DNA from: Gammaproteobacteria bacterium
GTDB taxonomy: Bacteria; Pseudomonadota; Gammaproteobacteria; Steroidobacterales; GCA-2729495
DNA: 64,000 nucleotides
Assembly: GCA_030583605.1 (NCBI GenBank)
Contig: CP129466.1
Location: 2,797,001 to 2,861,000 of the forward strand
Reading direction: 5' to 3'
Position 1 is the stretch's first letter; each line of letters opens with the position of its first letter. Position numbers and translations under genes: made by a program. The notes under the pieces are model-generated. The model saw only the letters and a program-made list of their open reading frames with translations. It did not search any database and was not told the origin of the DNA. Below, in pieces: positions 25,928 to 33,943 of this stretch.

Positions 25928-26602
25928 CTAGGCCGCTGCGCGCCGCCTCACGCGCCACGCCACAGCGGCAAATGCGGTTGGGAGCAGCAGGGCAGTTGGC
26001 AGCAAGGGAATAGCGGTCAGGCTCATAACGTTCGCTGAGGACTTTGCCAAGATGGCGGACTCATTCGGTAGATCGTTAATGGAATATGCGATTTCCGCAC
26101 TGGTGTACGGCCATGTTGGAGGAACAAGCGCGTCTGACGTCAACGGGCAGGAGCCGCCCTCTGGGGCACAGGCGCCATGCAACCGCATATAGAACGTTTC
26201 CAACCTGTTGTCTGCATGTACGGAGAAGGTTTCCGCTCGCCACGTATCTCCCCCGACACCGGGTTCTGAAAGATGGAGTATGTAAATGCGTTGTACCCCC
26301 AATGGCGGAAATAGTTCATCACCGATGGTGAGGCTAATCGAGCCAATAGCATAGAAACCCTGATAGAAGTCACCGGCGTCAGGATTCATATCGGGCGCGG
26401 TGCTTTCGTAGGTGAATTCCAGTGTGAAGGTCGTTCCCGGCGTCGGCTCGGAGAACGGCAGGAGGCCGTCGGGATCGTAGTGGGAGGCGAATTCCCCAAC
26501 CGCGACGACGCTGATGCTTTCCGCGTAGGCGCGAGCGCAGCTCAACAGTGCTGACGCGCCGACAAACGCCAACGCCACGGCCGCCGTGATTGGTCGGAGC
26601 AA
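25928..26602 (-). CDS. Exported protein with PEP-CTERM-like C-terminus
   Basis: The 224-residue protein has a signal peptide (about 1-27, ending AYAE). A beta-rich domain follows (ISVVAVGEFASHYDPDG, TTFTLEFTYESTAPD, SISLTIGDELFP). It ends with IPLLPTALLLPTAFAAVAW and then RVRRRAAA, a proline-containing segment, membrane helix and Arg cluster that looks like a variant exosortase sorting signal. The canonical PEP triad is replaced by IPLLP. Function unknown, surface location inferred. Confidence 0.75.
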   Translation of the reverse strand: MLRPITAAVALAFVGASALLSCARAYAESISVVAVGEFASHYDPDGLLPFSEPTPGTTFTLEFTYESTAPDMNPDAGDFYQGFYAIGSISLTIGDELFPPLGVQRIYILHLSEPGVGGDTWRAETFSVHADNRLETFYMRLHGACAPEGGSCPLTSDALVPPTWPYTSAEIAYSINDLPNESAILAKSSANVMSLTAIPLLPTALLLPTAFAAVAWRVRRRAAA

Positions 26603-26667
26603 GGGAGCCTCCCGTTCTTTAGTTCTGTGTTATCGGCTCCCATGTTACCGCCGAACCGATTTTCCGA

Positions 26668-26731
26668 GGGAATAGGACGTTCAAAGCCCATGTTGGTGGC
26701 AGTGTAGCCGCCCGCCGCGATTCTCGCGCTG
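26668..26731 (-). repeat. Dispersed repeat, part B, copy 2 (internally deleted)
   Basis: Matches 25455-25504 and then jumps directly to GCGATTCTCGCGCTG, which in copy 1 lies about 75 bp further on (25581-25595). The copy therefore has an internal deletion. Confidence 0.8.
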
Positions 26732-26734
26732 GCA

Positions 26735-26815
26735 TCCCAGTTCACACAGGTCCAGTCGAGTTCGAGACCCTGCACCTGAAACTCGGTGGCGCAATCCTCG
26801 AGGTAGTAGCTAGAC
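26735..26815 (-). pseudogene. Fragment of a DUF2075 DNA/RNA helicase-type protein
   Basis: On the minus strand the codons read YYLEDCATEFQVQGLELDW followed by TCVNWDAS. This resembles the conserved EFxVQGLELDW block near the C-terminus of DUF2075 (Schlafen-like) helicase-domain proteins. It runs straight into the dispersed repeat, and nothing is recognisable upstream. DUF2075 proteins often accompany or are fused to GIY-YIG nucleases, and a GIY-YIG gene lies just upstream on the same strand. A relic, identified by eye only. Confidence 0.5.
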
Positions 26816-26910
26816 CGCGTGTCGTGACGGTCGTTGCGGTCCAGAGTGCCGCGAAGGCATCGAGGATGTCGTCATCAGCTACCTGTTCCGGCTCGGCAGG
26901 TAAGGCGGTC

Positions 26911-27483
26911 TTACACTCCGGGTCTAAGCCGCGCTCGCCGCCGCGCCTCGCGTCGACGTTCGCGCAATGTCGGGCGAAAAGGATTGGCTTGGTTGTGGTT
27001 CAGGTTTAGCGGGGGCGTGAACAACTCGATGATCTGCTGCTCAATCGCTGATGGAACCTCACACTCAACCCACATGACGCGCGCATGCTCTGCCATCCAG
27101 CCGGAAAGAAGACCTTCACTGCCCCAGGTTATACCCCGACCGGCCGGCTGGGGATCCAAGGGAAGCGCGTCCATGAGGAGGCTGCCGAGCGAAAAACGCA
27201 GGGTCGATCCCCGGGCATTACCACTCAGGTGCGCGCGGAGACGTTCCCGCAGTGTCGCTTTACCTTCGGCCGTGGACGGCGAGATACCCACGTATCCGAC
27301 TCTCGGCTTCTGAATGCCCCAACCGTTGGGTAGGCCCGGAAGATTCAGAAAGTACCAAGCATAGAGCCCAGCGTTATCTGGAACCAGCGCAGGGTGATCC
27401 GTTAACGCCCTCGGTTCCCACAGTGGCTTGGGCTTGCCTAGCTGCGACATGATGTCGCGCAACCGGCTGTCACCATCAGGCAC
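26911..27483 (-). CDS. GIY-YIG nuclease-like protein
   Basis: The GTG at 27483 is chosen because GGAG stands seven bases upstream; ATG 27450 is the alternative. The 190-residue protein keeps the GIY-YIG elements in order: GLYAWYF (39-45), VGYVGIS (62-68), Arg in LRERLRAHL (about 79-86), an acidic residue in SAIEQQIIELF and Asn in LNLNHNQAN. The C-terminal 30 residues are very Arg-rich. It would cut DNA with one metal ion. It is the last gene of a same-strand cassette with HIT, HNH and unknown genes, 43 bp after its neighbour. Confidence 0.8.
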   Translation of the reverse strand: MPDGDSRLRDIMSQLGKPKPLWEPRALTDHPALVPDNAGLYAWYFLNLPGLPNGWGIQKPRVGYVGISPSTAEGKATLRERLRAHLSGNARGSTLRFSLGSLLMDALPLDPQPAGRGITWGSEGLLSGWMAEHARVMWVECEVPSAIEQQIIELFTPPLNLNHNQANPFRPTLRERRREARRRARLRPGV

Positions 27484-27526
27484 AAACAGTCTCCGTAGTC
27501 GCCAACTACCACGACCGCGGCAGCGC

Positions 27527-28288
27527 TTACGACAGGACCCTATCGATCGTCGCGACGGCGCGGACGGGGTCATGGACGACCTGCCAGTGCGGCGTCACGC
27601 CGAGCGCTTCGAATACCGCATTACTCTCCAGCACAATGGTCTGCCGACTCAACAATTCCAGACACGAATAGCAAGTGTGCAGCAGCGTTCGGTCAAGAAA
27701 GCCCAACTGACCGTTGACGACGGAAGGCAGATCGAGCGCCAGCAGGTTACGCGCCGCTGCGTTGACGGCCAGGTACATGGCAAGGCGCTCGCCATGGGCC
27801 TGGAAGCAGTCGTCCAGATCGCTGCCATCGATATCCCGCACCTTTACCGCACCGCAATCGTTAACGGTCACGCGGAGATTCGCGGCTGAGGACACGCGAC
27901 CGGAGAACTTCGACGGGTTGTCGTCAATCTTGACCCGCAGCAGCCGGTGGAGGTGCCGCTCCAGGTCGCGCTCAAACCACCGTCGGCGACTTCGAAAAAC
28001 CGGCCAACTGCTCATCAGCCTCGAAAGCGGCTCCCATGACTCACCGCCACCCGGCAGCCCAAGGTAATCCTCGATATTGACCGCATCCTCCCAGAAGACC
28101 ATCCAACGCGGAATCCCCCGCTTCTGACTGGCCGGCACGGCGTCCCATTGACGATGGAGCGCCTTGCAGATGGCCGAGAGGCCGCTCCCCTCCCCGGCGA
28201 TCAAGTTGCGCTCACTCGGGAGCTGCGGCAATGGCCCACTCCCGAAGGATCCGACACTGGACACATCAATATCCGCAAACCGAAACAT
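27527..28288 (-). CDS. Unknown protein of the HIT/HNH/GIY-YIG cassette
   Basis: The 253-residue protein is not recognised. From ATG 28288 it begins MFRFADIDVSSVGSFGSG. Internal features are a Trp-rich block (RQWDAVPASQKRGIPRWMVF), a charged helix (RRRWFERDLERHLHRLL) and a hydrophobic C-terminal half with LLHTCYSCLELLSRQ. No signal peptide. The frame stays open to a GTG at 28435 that overlaps the HNH stop (GTGA), which would add 49 low-complexity residues; both starts are possible and neither has a convincing ribosome site. Its conserved spacing with two nucleases suggests it is a sensor or structural partner (inference). Confidence 0.7.
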   Translation of the reverse strand: MFRFADIDVSSVGSFGSGPLPQLPSERNLIAGEGSGLSAICKALHRQWDAVPASQKRGIPRWMVFWEDAVNIEDYLGLPGGGESWEPLSRLMSSWPVFRSRRRWFERDLERHLHRLLRVKIDDNPSKFSGRVSSAANLRVTVNDCGAVKVRDIDGSDLDDCFQAHGERLAMYLAVNAAARNLLALDLPSVVNGQLGFLDRTLLHTCYSCLELLSRQTIVLESNAVFEALGVTPHWQVVHDPVRAVATIDRVLS

Positions 28289-28431
28289 GATCACGCCGGG
28301 TGCCGGGCGGTGGACTCTCTCAGAGAATCCAGGGTTTCTTGTTCCACGGCTCGCCGAGTGACGCAAGCAAGCGCCTCTTGAAGCTGCCACGCCCGGGGAA
28401 GCCGACTTAGTGCCGGAACGGACATCCGCGC

Positions 28432-29529
28432 TCACTCATACTTCGCGGCCTCCTCGGCTGCCAATGCCGTCTGCGGCATCGTCACGAGAAGAGACCGCCA
28501 TCCGGAACCGAGCCGCTCGAACTGCTGCCGGCCTGCCCAAACGAGAACTTGGGCGCCCTCGGCCTGCTCGTACGCCCACCTGGCCACAGTCAACGCGCGA
28601 TGCGGGTCACCGGGCAATCCACGACTCAGCAGCACCTCGCTCAACGCCTGCCCATCGTCGATGTTGGCGTCCTTCCACCTTGAAAGGACACTCGTGCCGG
28701 CAAGGTGATCGCTTTTGCTCTCGTTACATGCCCTGCATGCCAAGACAAAATTGTGGCCAAGATCAATTGGGTATCTCGACCATGGAATGAAGTGATCCAC
28801 ATGCAGGTCGCCGCGCGGCCTGGAATCACAATAGAAGCACCGCGATTTGTGCACCTGTAGCAAGGCGTCACGGTAAGCATCGAGCGGTCGCCGATCAGAT
28901 CCGAATAGAAACCCCCCGATATCATTGCCTTCGCTCACCATCAATGCATTTGACCGGATTGACAGCACACGTCGCACCCACGCCGCCTCGAGAAGGGAAA
29001 GGATCAAAGGATAAAATTGCCGGAACGCTCGCACTGCACCAGCCCTGAGCAGGATCGTGACCTCCGCGGGTGGTGTGCCCGCGCCACGTTCAGCAGGCTG
29101 CTCGTACAAGAAATGTGCTGGGCCGGACGGCAACGTCTGCAAGCGACGAAGAGGATCTCTTTCGACGTTACGGGCCACGCGCGTCACTAATCTTCGCCAG
29201 ATTGCAGGCTTTGAGCGAACTTCGGCGAGAGAGTGTGAGTACTTGCCCTGGATCTCGACCACCGCAGTCACGACTTCAGCCTGGCCCTTTCCGCTTTGAC
29301 TCAGGATCGCATCGCGAAACGGTCGTGCCTGGCGCCAGTAGTATTCGATGAATTTCTCGGCAATATCCCCAACCGACAGTTCCAAGCCGACAGCGTAGGC
29401 GACGGCTCGCTCGACCGAAAGGTCCGCGAGCGCCCGAAGCAGTGCAAACTTGTACGTCGCGGAAAAGTCGCCCTCGCTCAGCAGTCGCTGGAAGTTCCTG
29501 AGGAATTGCAGATCGGCATCAGCAGACAC
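28432..29529 (-). CDS. HNH endonuclease
   Basis: The 365-residue protein starts at GTG 29529, one base after the HIT stop. An all-helical N-terminal part (1-220, including ATYKFALLRALADLSVE) is followed by a zinc-supported HNH domain: CFYC (231-234), LHVDHFIPWSRY (242-253), Asn260, CRAC (265-268), NESKSDHL. All His/Asn and four Cys ligands are present, so it should be active on DNA. The long N-terminal region is probably a partner- or DNA-binding module. It is coupled to the HIT gene upstream and followed by an unknown gene and a GIY-YIG gene. Confidence 0.88.
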   Translation of the reverse strand: MSADADLQFLRNFQRLLSEGDFSATYKFALLRALADLSVERAVAYAVGLELSVGDIAEKFIEYYWRQARPFRDAILSQSGKGQAEVVTAVVEIQGKYSHSLAEVRSKPAIWRRLVTRVARNVERDPLRRLQTLPSGPAHFLYEQPAERGAGTPPAEVTILLRAGAVRAFRQFYPLILSLLEAAWVRRVLSIRSNALMVSEGNDIGGFLFGSDRRPLDAYRDALLQVHKSRCFYCDSRPRGDLHVDHFIPWSRYPIDLGHNFVLACRACNESKSDHLAGTSVLSRWKDANIDDGQALSEVLLSRGLPGDPHRALTVARWAYEQAEGAQVLVWAGRQQFERLGSGWRSLLVTMPQTALAAEEAAKYE

Positions 29530-29530
29530 C

Positions 29531-29908
29531 TCAGTACGCTCCCTTTCCGGGTATTACCCCGCGCACCCCGCCTCGTGGCTCCGGGGTGTCGCCCGCGTAG
29601 CGCGGGATTACGTGGACGTGGAGGTGAAAGACGGTCTGGCCGGCGGCTTCACCTGCATTGAAACCAACGTTGTACCCGTCGGGCCGATGAGTCTTCTCGA
29701 TTTCGCGTTTCACCTCGGCGATCGCTGAGGTCAGTGCCTGCTGTTCGTCAGTCGTCGCTTCGAACCAGTTGGCAACATGCCGGCGCGTCACGAGTAATGC
29801 GTGACCCCGCGAAACAGGAAATCCGTCCCACAAGCCGAGGACCAAGTCTGATCGAAAAAATACCCGCCGCTCGTCTGGTTGGCAGAACGGACAGGCTTCG
29901 ACGCTCAT
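29531..29908 (-). CDS. HIT family hydrolase
   Basis: ATG 29908 overlaps the preceding stop (ATGA). The 125-residue protein has an N-terminal zinc-type pair CPFC (6-9), SRGHALLVTRRH and the histidine triad HLHVHVIPR (His95, 97, 99). HIT proteins hydrolyse or transfer nucleoside phosphates (dinucleoside polyphosphates, AMP conjugates). The one-base gap to the HNH gene indicates a shared message, so its nucleotide chemistry may serve the nuclease cassette. Confidence 0.9.
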   Translation of the reverse strand: MSVEACPFCQPDERRVFFRSDLVLGLWDGFPVSRGHALLVTRRHVANWFEATTDEQQALTSAIAEVKREIEKTHRPDGYNVGFNAGEAAGQTVFHLHVHVIPRYAGDTPEPRGGVRGVIPGKGAY

Positions 29909-30201
29909 GCCTCCGAGTCTATGCGAATTTTCGGCCCGTCTACGAGTGGGGCCGGGTTGATGACCACCGTCTCCTCGACCGGCCAGCCCATGGTCCAGTG
30001 CTTGTACTCGTCGAGCGCCCAGTAGACGTGACGTATCCGGTAGCAGAAGTCCGCGTAGCCGAAGCGCAGGATGCAGGTGATGAAGCGGTCGAAGGCCGCC
30101 TGCCCCTGGGCGTCGCTCTCCCCTTTCGACCGACATATTCGTGCGGTGCCCCGGCGCCACGCTCGCCCTGACCGGTCTCTACTGGGATTCTGCACGATCA
30201 T
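29905..30201 (-). CDS. Small unknown protein or gene end at the head of the HIT/HNH cassette
   Basis: The frame ends in TGA overlapping the HIT start by four bases, which argues it is translated. The last 70 residues look protein-like: aromatic-rich FDRFITCILRFGYADFCYRI, HVYWALDEYKHWTMGWPVEE, ending KIRIDSEA. The first 26 residues from ATG 30201 (Arg-rich) look spurious, so it may be the severed 3' end of a larger gene. Family not recognised. Confidence 0.5.
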   Translation of the reverse strand: MIVQNPSRDRSGRAWRRGTARICRSKGESDAQGQAAFDRFITCILRFGYADFCYRIRHVYWALDEYKHWTMGWPVEETVVINPAPLVDGPKIRIDSEA

Positions 30202-30342
30202 TTAATCGGTGGCGACAATTTCGATGTCACGCACGCTCTTCAGTTACTCCTCCTTAGTTGCGCTTGACCTGCTTGAGAAGGCACAGAAACAGAGTGAACT
30301 CGATCGACTCTAATAGCCGCCGTCATTGCTCAGAGATCGCAC

Positions 30343-30570
30343 ATGCCCCGTCGTAAATCTCCTTCCAGCGAACCTTTGGCGAAACTGAGTCCAGAACAGA
30401 AAGCAGAGATGGATCGGATTGAGCAAGATGCCATTCGCCACTTCCAGGGCCAATTTGACGACCTCGAACGCGTAATCGGAATGCTGCGGATTGGGCATCA
30501 CGTCGGCTGGAAACCACTAGTGCTCATCCATAGCAAACGGACGGTTGCGAAGTGCCCAGCAACGCTTTGA
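30343..30570 (+). pseudogene. Small conserved-looking protein truncated by a dispersed repeat
   Basis: The frame of 75 codons begins MPRRKSPSSEPLAKLSPEQK, has a helical acidic middle (EQDAIRHFQGQFDDLERVIG) and LRIGHHVGWKPLVLIHSKRTV, resembling a small uncharacterised family that normally continues past this point. It ends abruptly as AKCPATL where repeat-associated sequence starts (about 30570). I infer a 3' truncation; intact small-gene status cannot be excluded. Confidence 0.5.
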
Positions 30571-30906
30571 CGTCAAAGCGACGCCGAGAGCCCGCTGGCG
30601 CAAAAAGCCCACCCCGACGCCAGACATTTCCCACAGCGCAACCGGCTGTTGCATCAGCCGACTCGTGCCACCACAGGTCGTCGGCTTCGCGCCGGACGGC
30701 CAACACGGGGCCGAACAGGGGCTTTGAACGTCCTATCCGCGCATTCGCCCCGGTAAGGCGCAAAATTGCCGCGCTGCAATATGTCAAAAGCCCAAACCCG
30801 GCACCGATGACTGCGCAATAATCGGCTGCATGACAACAACGCGGGAACCGCGGGCGGGACCGGGTGCCTGGTCGCCGCAGAAGCGGTCACCCGGGTAGGG
30901 ATCGCC
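30571..30906. other. Intergenic stretch with dispersed repeat copy 3
   Basis: No gene is supported in these 336 bases. They hold the repeat at 30623-30738 and the upstream region of the large PEP-CTERM gene; no clear promoter was seen. Confidence 0.5.
30623..30738 (+). repeat. Dispersed repeat, parts A and B, copy 3
   Basis: Part A (GACATTTCCCACAGCGCAAC, 30623-30642) and part B (GGGCTTTGAACGTCCTATCC, 30719-30738) lie in the order A-B on the plus strand, about 75 bp apart, the same arrangement as the right arm at 25750-25863. Confidence 0.8.
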
Positions 30907-33756
30907 ATGTCACAGCGACCGTCTTCAGTTCGTGTGCTGCTCCTCCTCGTCGTGCTCGGCTTGCCGATCAGCCCCCATGCCGAGGATCGCAGCGTCAGCT
31001 ACAAGTTCGGCGAATCACCGGTGCCGGGGCTGCCGCAGACCGGCGGCTGGGCCACCGGTGAGAACTGGTCACCGATGATCTGCCTGCAGTACGACGGCGA
31101 AGATCACTGCATCCAGAAAGGCTATCCGGGCCAGCAACCGGCGGACGCCACCGAGTTCGTCTTCTACAAAGTCTCCGTCAGCCCGACGCCGACGGTGCCG
31201 CCGGGCCCCACGCCCGTGAACGCAACGCTGGATGTCAACGTTCCGGCGAGCGTGGCGGAGTTGAGCGTCGGCACCCAGACCACGCTCACCGTCAGCAGCG
31301 CACTCGGGCTCAACTGGTGGAACCTGCCTGCCGTCGAACCGACGCCGGACTGGAAGACGGCAACCCTCAGCGTCACCGGCCAGGTCGATGTCATCGGCAA
31401 GATCTACAGCAACGGTATCGCTGCTTTCGACGGCCTGGGAACGATCAACCTGCTGGGCGGCAGCATCGAGTATGTCCGCCTGAGCAATGCCACGAAGATC
31501 ACCGGCGGCGGTACGATCAAATACACCAGCGGCAGCGGCGTGGCGTTCAGCAACAGCGGCACGATCGATGCAAACCTCAATAGCCTGCCCATCGTTCTCG
31601 ACATGCTCCCTCCCGGACACACGACTTACAACGGCGGGATCCTGCGTGCGAGCAATGGCGGCAAGCTGCGCCTCCAGGGCGGCGCCTCGACGAGCGGGCC
31701 CACCGGGACGCTGAACAATGGTTCCGGGACGATCGCAGCCCTCGACGGCTCGCTGGTCGAGCTGTACTCGGTGGACATTGCCGGCGGCACGCTCACCAGC
31801 AGCGGCTCCGGCCGCATCGAGGTGACGGATACGAACGTGCGGATTGGGAACGTGACCGTCGAGGGGCTGCTCAAGGTCAATAATGGCCAGTGGCTGACAC
31901 TTGACTCGTCGATCGTGAACAACGGCACCCTCCGTCTCGATTCGACGACGACCGCGACCGAGTTGCACTTGACCGGCCCTGGCAGCGACAACTACGCGCT
32001 CGACGGCACCGGCGTGCTGGAGCTCACCCACGCCACGCGGAGCATAGTCAGCGGGGCCGGCAGCGCTTTGGGCCTGATCAACGGGCCCACGCATACCATG
32101 CGCGGCACCGGACAAATCCGGCAGCTCCCTCGCCTGTTCAACCACGGCCTCGTCGATGCCGACGTAGCCGCGAGCGCGCTGAAAATTACCTCAGTCAATG
32201 CCGGCACCATCACCAACACCGGCGTCATGCGTGCCCGCAACGGCGCCACGCTCGACATCACCGGTGCGGATTCCTCGAGCCCCGTTCTCATCAACAACGC
32301 CGGTGGCGTGCTGCAGGCGCAGGACGGCTCGCTGGTGCAGGTGAGCTACGCGACCCTGACAGGTGGCACGCTGACCACGAGCGGCAGCGGCATCATCAGA
32401 CTGCCGACCAGCGTGACTTCGATCGGCGGCCTGGAGAACCTCGGCACGCTCGATATCCGTGGCAGCACCACGCTGCTCGGGGGCACGCTGACCAACCACG
32501 GCAGCATGCTGCTCGGCGCGGGCAGCAGCGCTGCCAGCCTGAACATCCAGCCGGGCGTGGTCCTCACCGGAGGCGGCTCCCTGACCCTGTCCAACAGCTC
32601 ATCGAACCAGATCGCCTCGGCAGGCGTGGGCACTGGTACGCTGACCAACGAGTCCGGCCACACCATCCAGGGCGCGGGCAAGATCGGCTCCTACGGCATG
32701 ACGCTCATCAATCGCGGCCTCATCCAGGCCAACCAGAGCAACGCCCTGGTTCTTGCCGAATCGGGTGTCGCCGCCAAGGTCACCAACGAGGGCACGCTGC
32801 GCGCAGCGGCCGGCAGCACCCTGCAGGTCAACCAGAACCTGACGAACTTCAACGGCACGACCCACACGCTCACCGGCGGCCGTTACGAGGTCCTCGGCAC
32901 CATGCGTCTGCCCGTAACCGGAGGCATCTCCCGCAACGCGGCCGACATCGTGATGGACGGCGCTGGCTCGCGTCTCTATGACGGCAACAGCGGCACCACG
33001 GACGCTCTGTCCGGCTTCACGGCCAACCTGGACACGGGCCGCTTCGAGGTTCGCAACGGGCGCAGCTTTGCGGTCGGTCTTTTCAGCAACGCCGGCAGCA
33101 TCGATGTCGGGGCGGGCAGCACCCTGACCGCGACCACCTACACGCAAACTGCGGGGGTGACCGACGTGGATGGCTCGCTGCTGGTGGCCGGCAACATCGC
33201 GCTCGACGGCGGCACGCTCACCGGCAGCGGCACCGTCGCCGGCAATCTCCTGAACAACGGCAACATTTCACCGGGCAATTCACCCGGCATCCTGCAGGTC
33301 AACGGCAGCTACTCACAGGCCGCCGGTACGCTCGGTATCGAGCTGGGCCAGCTCGCCCACGACCAGCTCCTGGTGAGCGGTAGCGCTACGCTGGGCGGCA
33401 CGCTCGATGTCAGCCTCTGGTCGGCGCCGGGTGATCCGGCGTTCCTGCCGGCACCGGGTTCCTCTTTCGACATCCTGCTGGCGCAGGTACTCACCGGTGA
33501 GTTCAGCAACGTGAACCTGCCGGAGGTGGCCGGCATCGTCTGGGACCTGCAGTATCTGGTCGACGCCAGTGGAGCGACGGATATCGTGCGCCTGACCGCG
33601 AGTCCCGTGCCGCTGCCGGCGGCGGCGTGGCTCGCTGCGACCGCCTTCGCTGCGGCGGGCCTGCGCGCGCGCAGGCGAAGCGGGGTGCCGGGTCGAAGGT
33701 TTCGAAGTGTCTACCGATCCGGGCCGGGCACCGGCGAGTGGCGCGCCATGACCTGA
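30907..33756 (+). CDS. Large PEP-CTERM surface protein with beta-solenoid repeats
   Basis: The 949-residue exported protein has a signal peptide (about 1-25, ending PHAE). A long Gly/Thr/Asn-rich region repeats the pattern ...GTLTNxG..., GSGxIxxT, NxGTLR, typical of right-handed beta-helix adhesins and autotransporter-associated repeats. The motif NNGNISPGNSPGILQVNGSY stands near 780-800. The sorting signal VPLPAAAWLAATAFAAAGL then RARRR lies near 900-925. Unusually another 25 Arg/Gly-rich residues follow the Arg cluster, where PEP-CTERM proteins normally stop, suggesting a lost stop or small frameshift. Role: exosortase-anchored matrix or biofilm protein (inferred). Confidence 0.85.
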   Translation: MSQRPSSVRVLLLLVVLGLPISPHAEDRSVSYKFGESPVPGLPQTGGWATGENWSPMICLQYDGEDHCIQKGYPGQQPADATEFVFYKVSVSPTPTVPPGPTPVNATLDVNVPASVAELSVGTQTTLTVSSALGLNWWNLPAVEPTPDWKTATLSVTGQVDVIGKIYSNGIAAFDGLGTINLLGGSIEYVRLSNATKITGGGTIKYTSGSGVAFSNSGTIDANLNSLPIVLDMLPPGHTTYNGGILRASNGGKLRLQGGASTSGPTGTLNNGSGTIAALDGSLVELYSVDIAGGTLTSSGSGRIEVTDTNVRIGNVTVEGLLKVNNGQWLTLDSSIVNNGTLRLDSTTTATELHLTGPGSDNYALDGTGVLELTHATRSIVSGAGSALGLINGPTHTMRGTGQIRQLPRLFNHGLVDADVAASALKITSVNAGTITNTGVMRARNGATLDITGADSSSPVLINNAGGVLQAQDGSLVQVSYATLTGGTLTTSGSGIIRLPTSVTSIGGLENLGTLDIRGSTTLLGGTLTNHGSMLLGAGSSAASLNIQPGVVLTGGGSLTLSNSSSNQIASAGVGTGTLTNESGHTIQGAGKIGSYGMTLINRGLIQANQSNALVLAESGVAAKVTNEGTLRAAAGSTLQVNQNLTNFNGTTHTLTGGRYEVLGTMRLPVTGGISRNAADIVMDGAGSRLYDGNSGTTDALSGFTANLDTGRFEVRNGRSFAVGLFSNAGSIDVGAGSTLTATTYTQTAGVTDVDGSLLVAGNIALDGGTLTGSGTVAGNLLNNGNISPGNSPGILQVNGSYSQAAGTLGIELGQLAHDQLLVSGSATLGGTLDVSLWSAPGDPAFLPAPGSSFDILLAQVLTGEFSNVNLPEVAGIVWDLQYLVDASGATDIVRLTASPVPLPAAAWLAATAFAAAGLRARRRSGVPGRRFRSVYRSGPGTGEWRAMT

Positions 33757-33943
33757 CGCATCGCGGCCTCGCTGCGCTCCAGGCGTCGGGCCTGCTCCGA
33801 TACGCTGCCAATACCCTGCTCGATAGACGCCGTACTGCGACGGCACCACGCACACCCTGTTGATCCAGGCATCCCGCCCTGCGCCCTGCGGGGCAGCCTG
33901 CAGCTGTGCCAATCGGCAATCCTGCCGAGCCGGTATCCGAATA
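33757..33943. other. Short intergenic with a possible gene scrap on the minus strand
   Basis: On the minus strand a frame ending at 33711 reads IEQGIGSVSEQARRLERSEA and MRQVMARHSPVPGPDR, a helical coding-like tail of about 50 residues that overlaps the end of the PEP-CTERM gene. It has no clear start or family; listed as weak. Confidence 0.25.

Larger units (their letters stand above)
26603..26910. other. Gene-poor stretch with a repeat copy and a helicase gene scrap
   Basis: These 308 bases hold the promoter side of the PEP-CTERM-like gene, a dispersed repeat copy (26668-26731) and a DUF2075 fragment (26735-26815). No intact gene is seen. A short frame ending VVISYLFRLGR then TAA near 26900 on the plus strand may be another gene end but is too short to identify. 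Confidence 0.5.
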
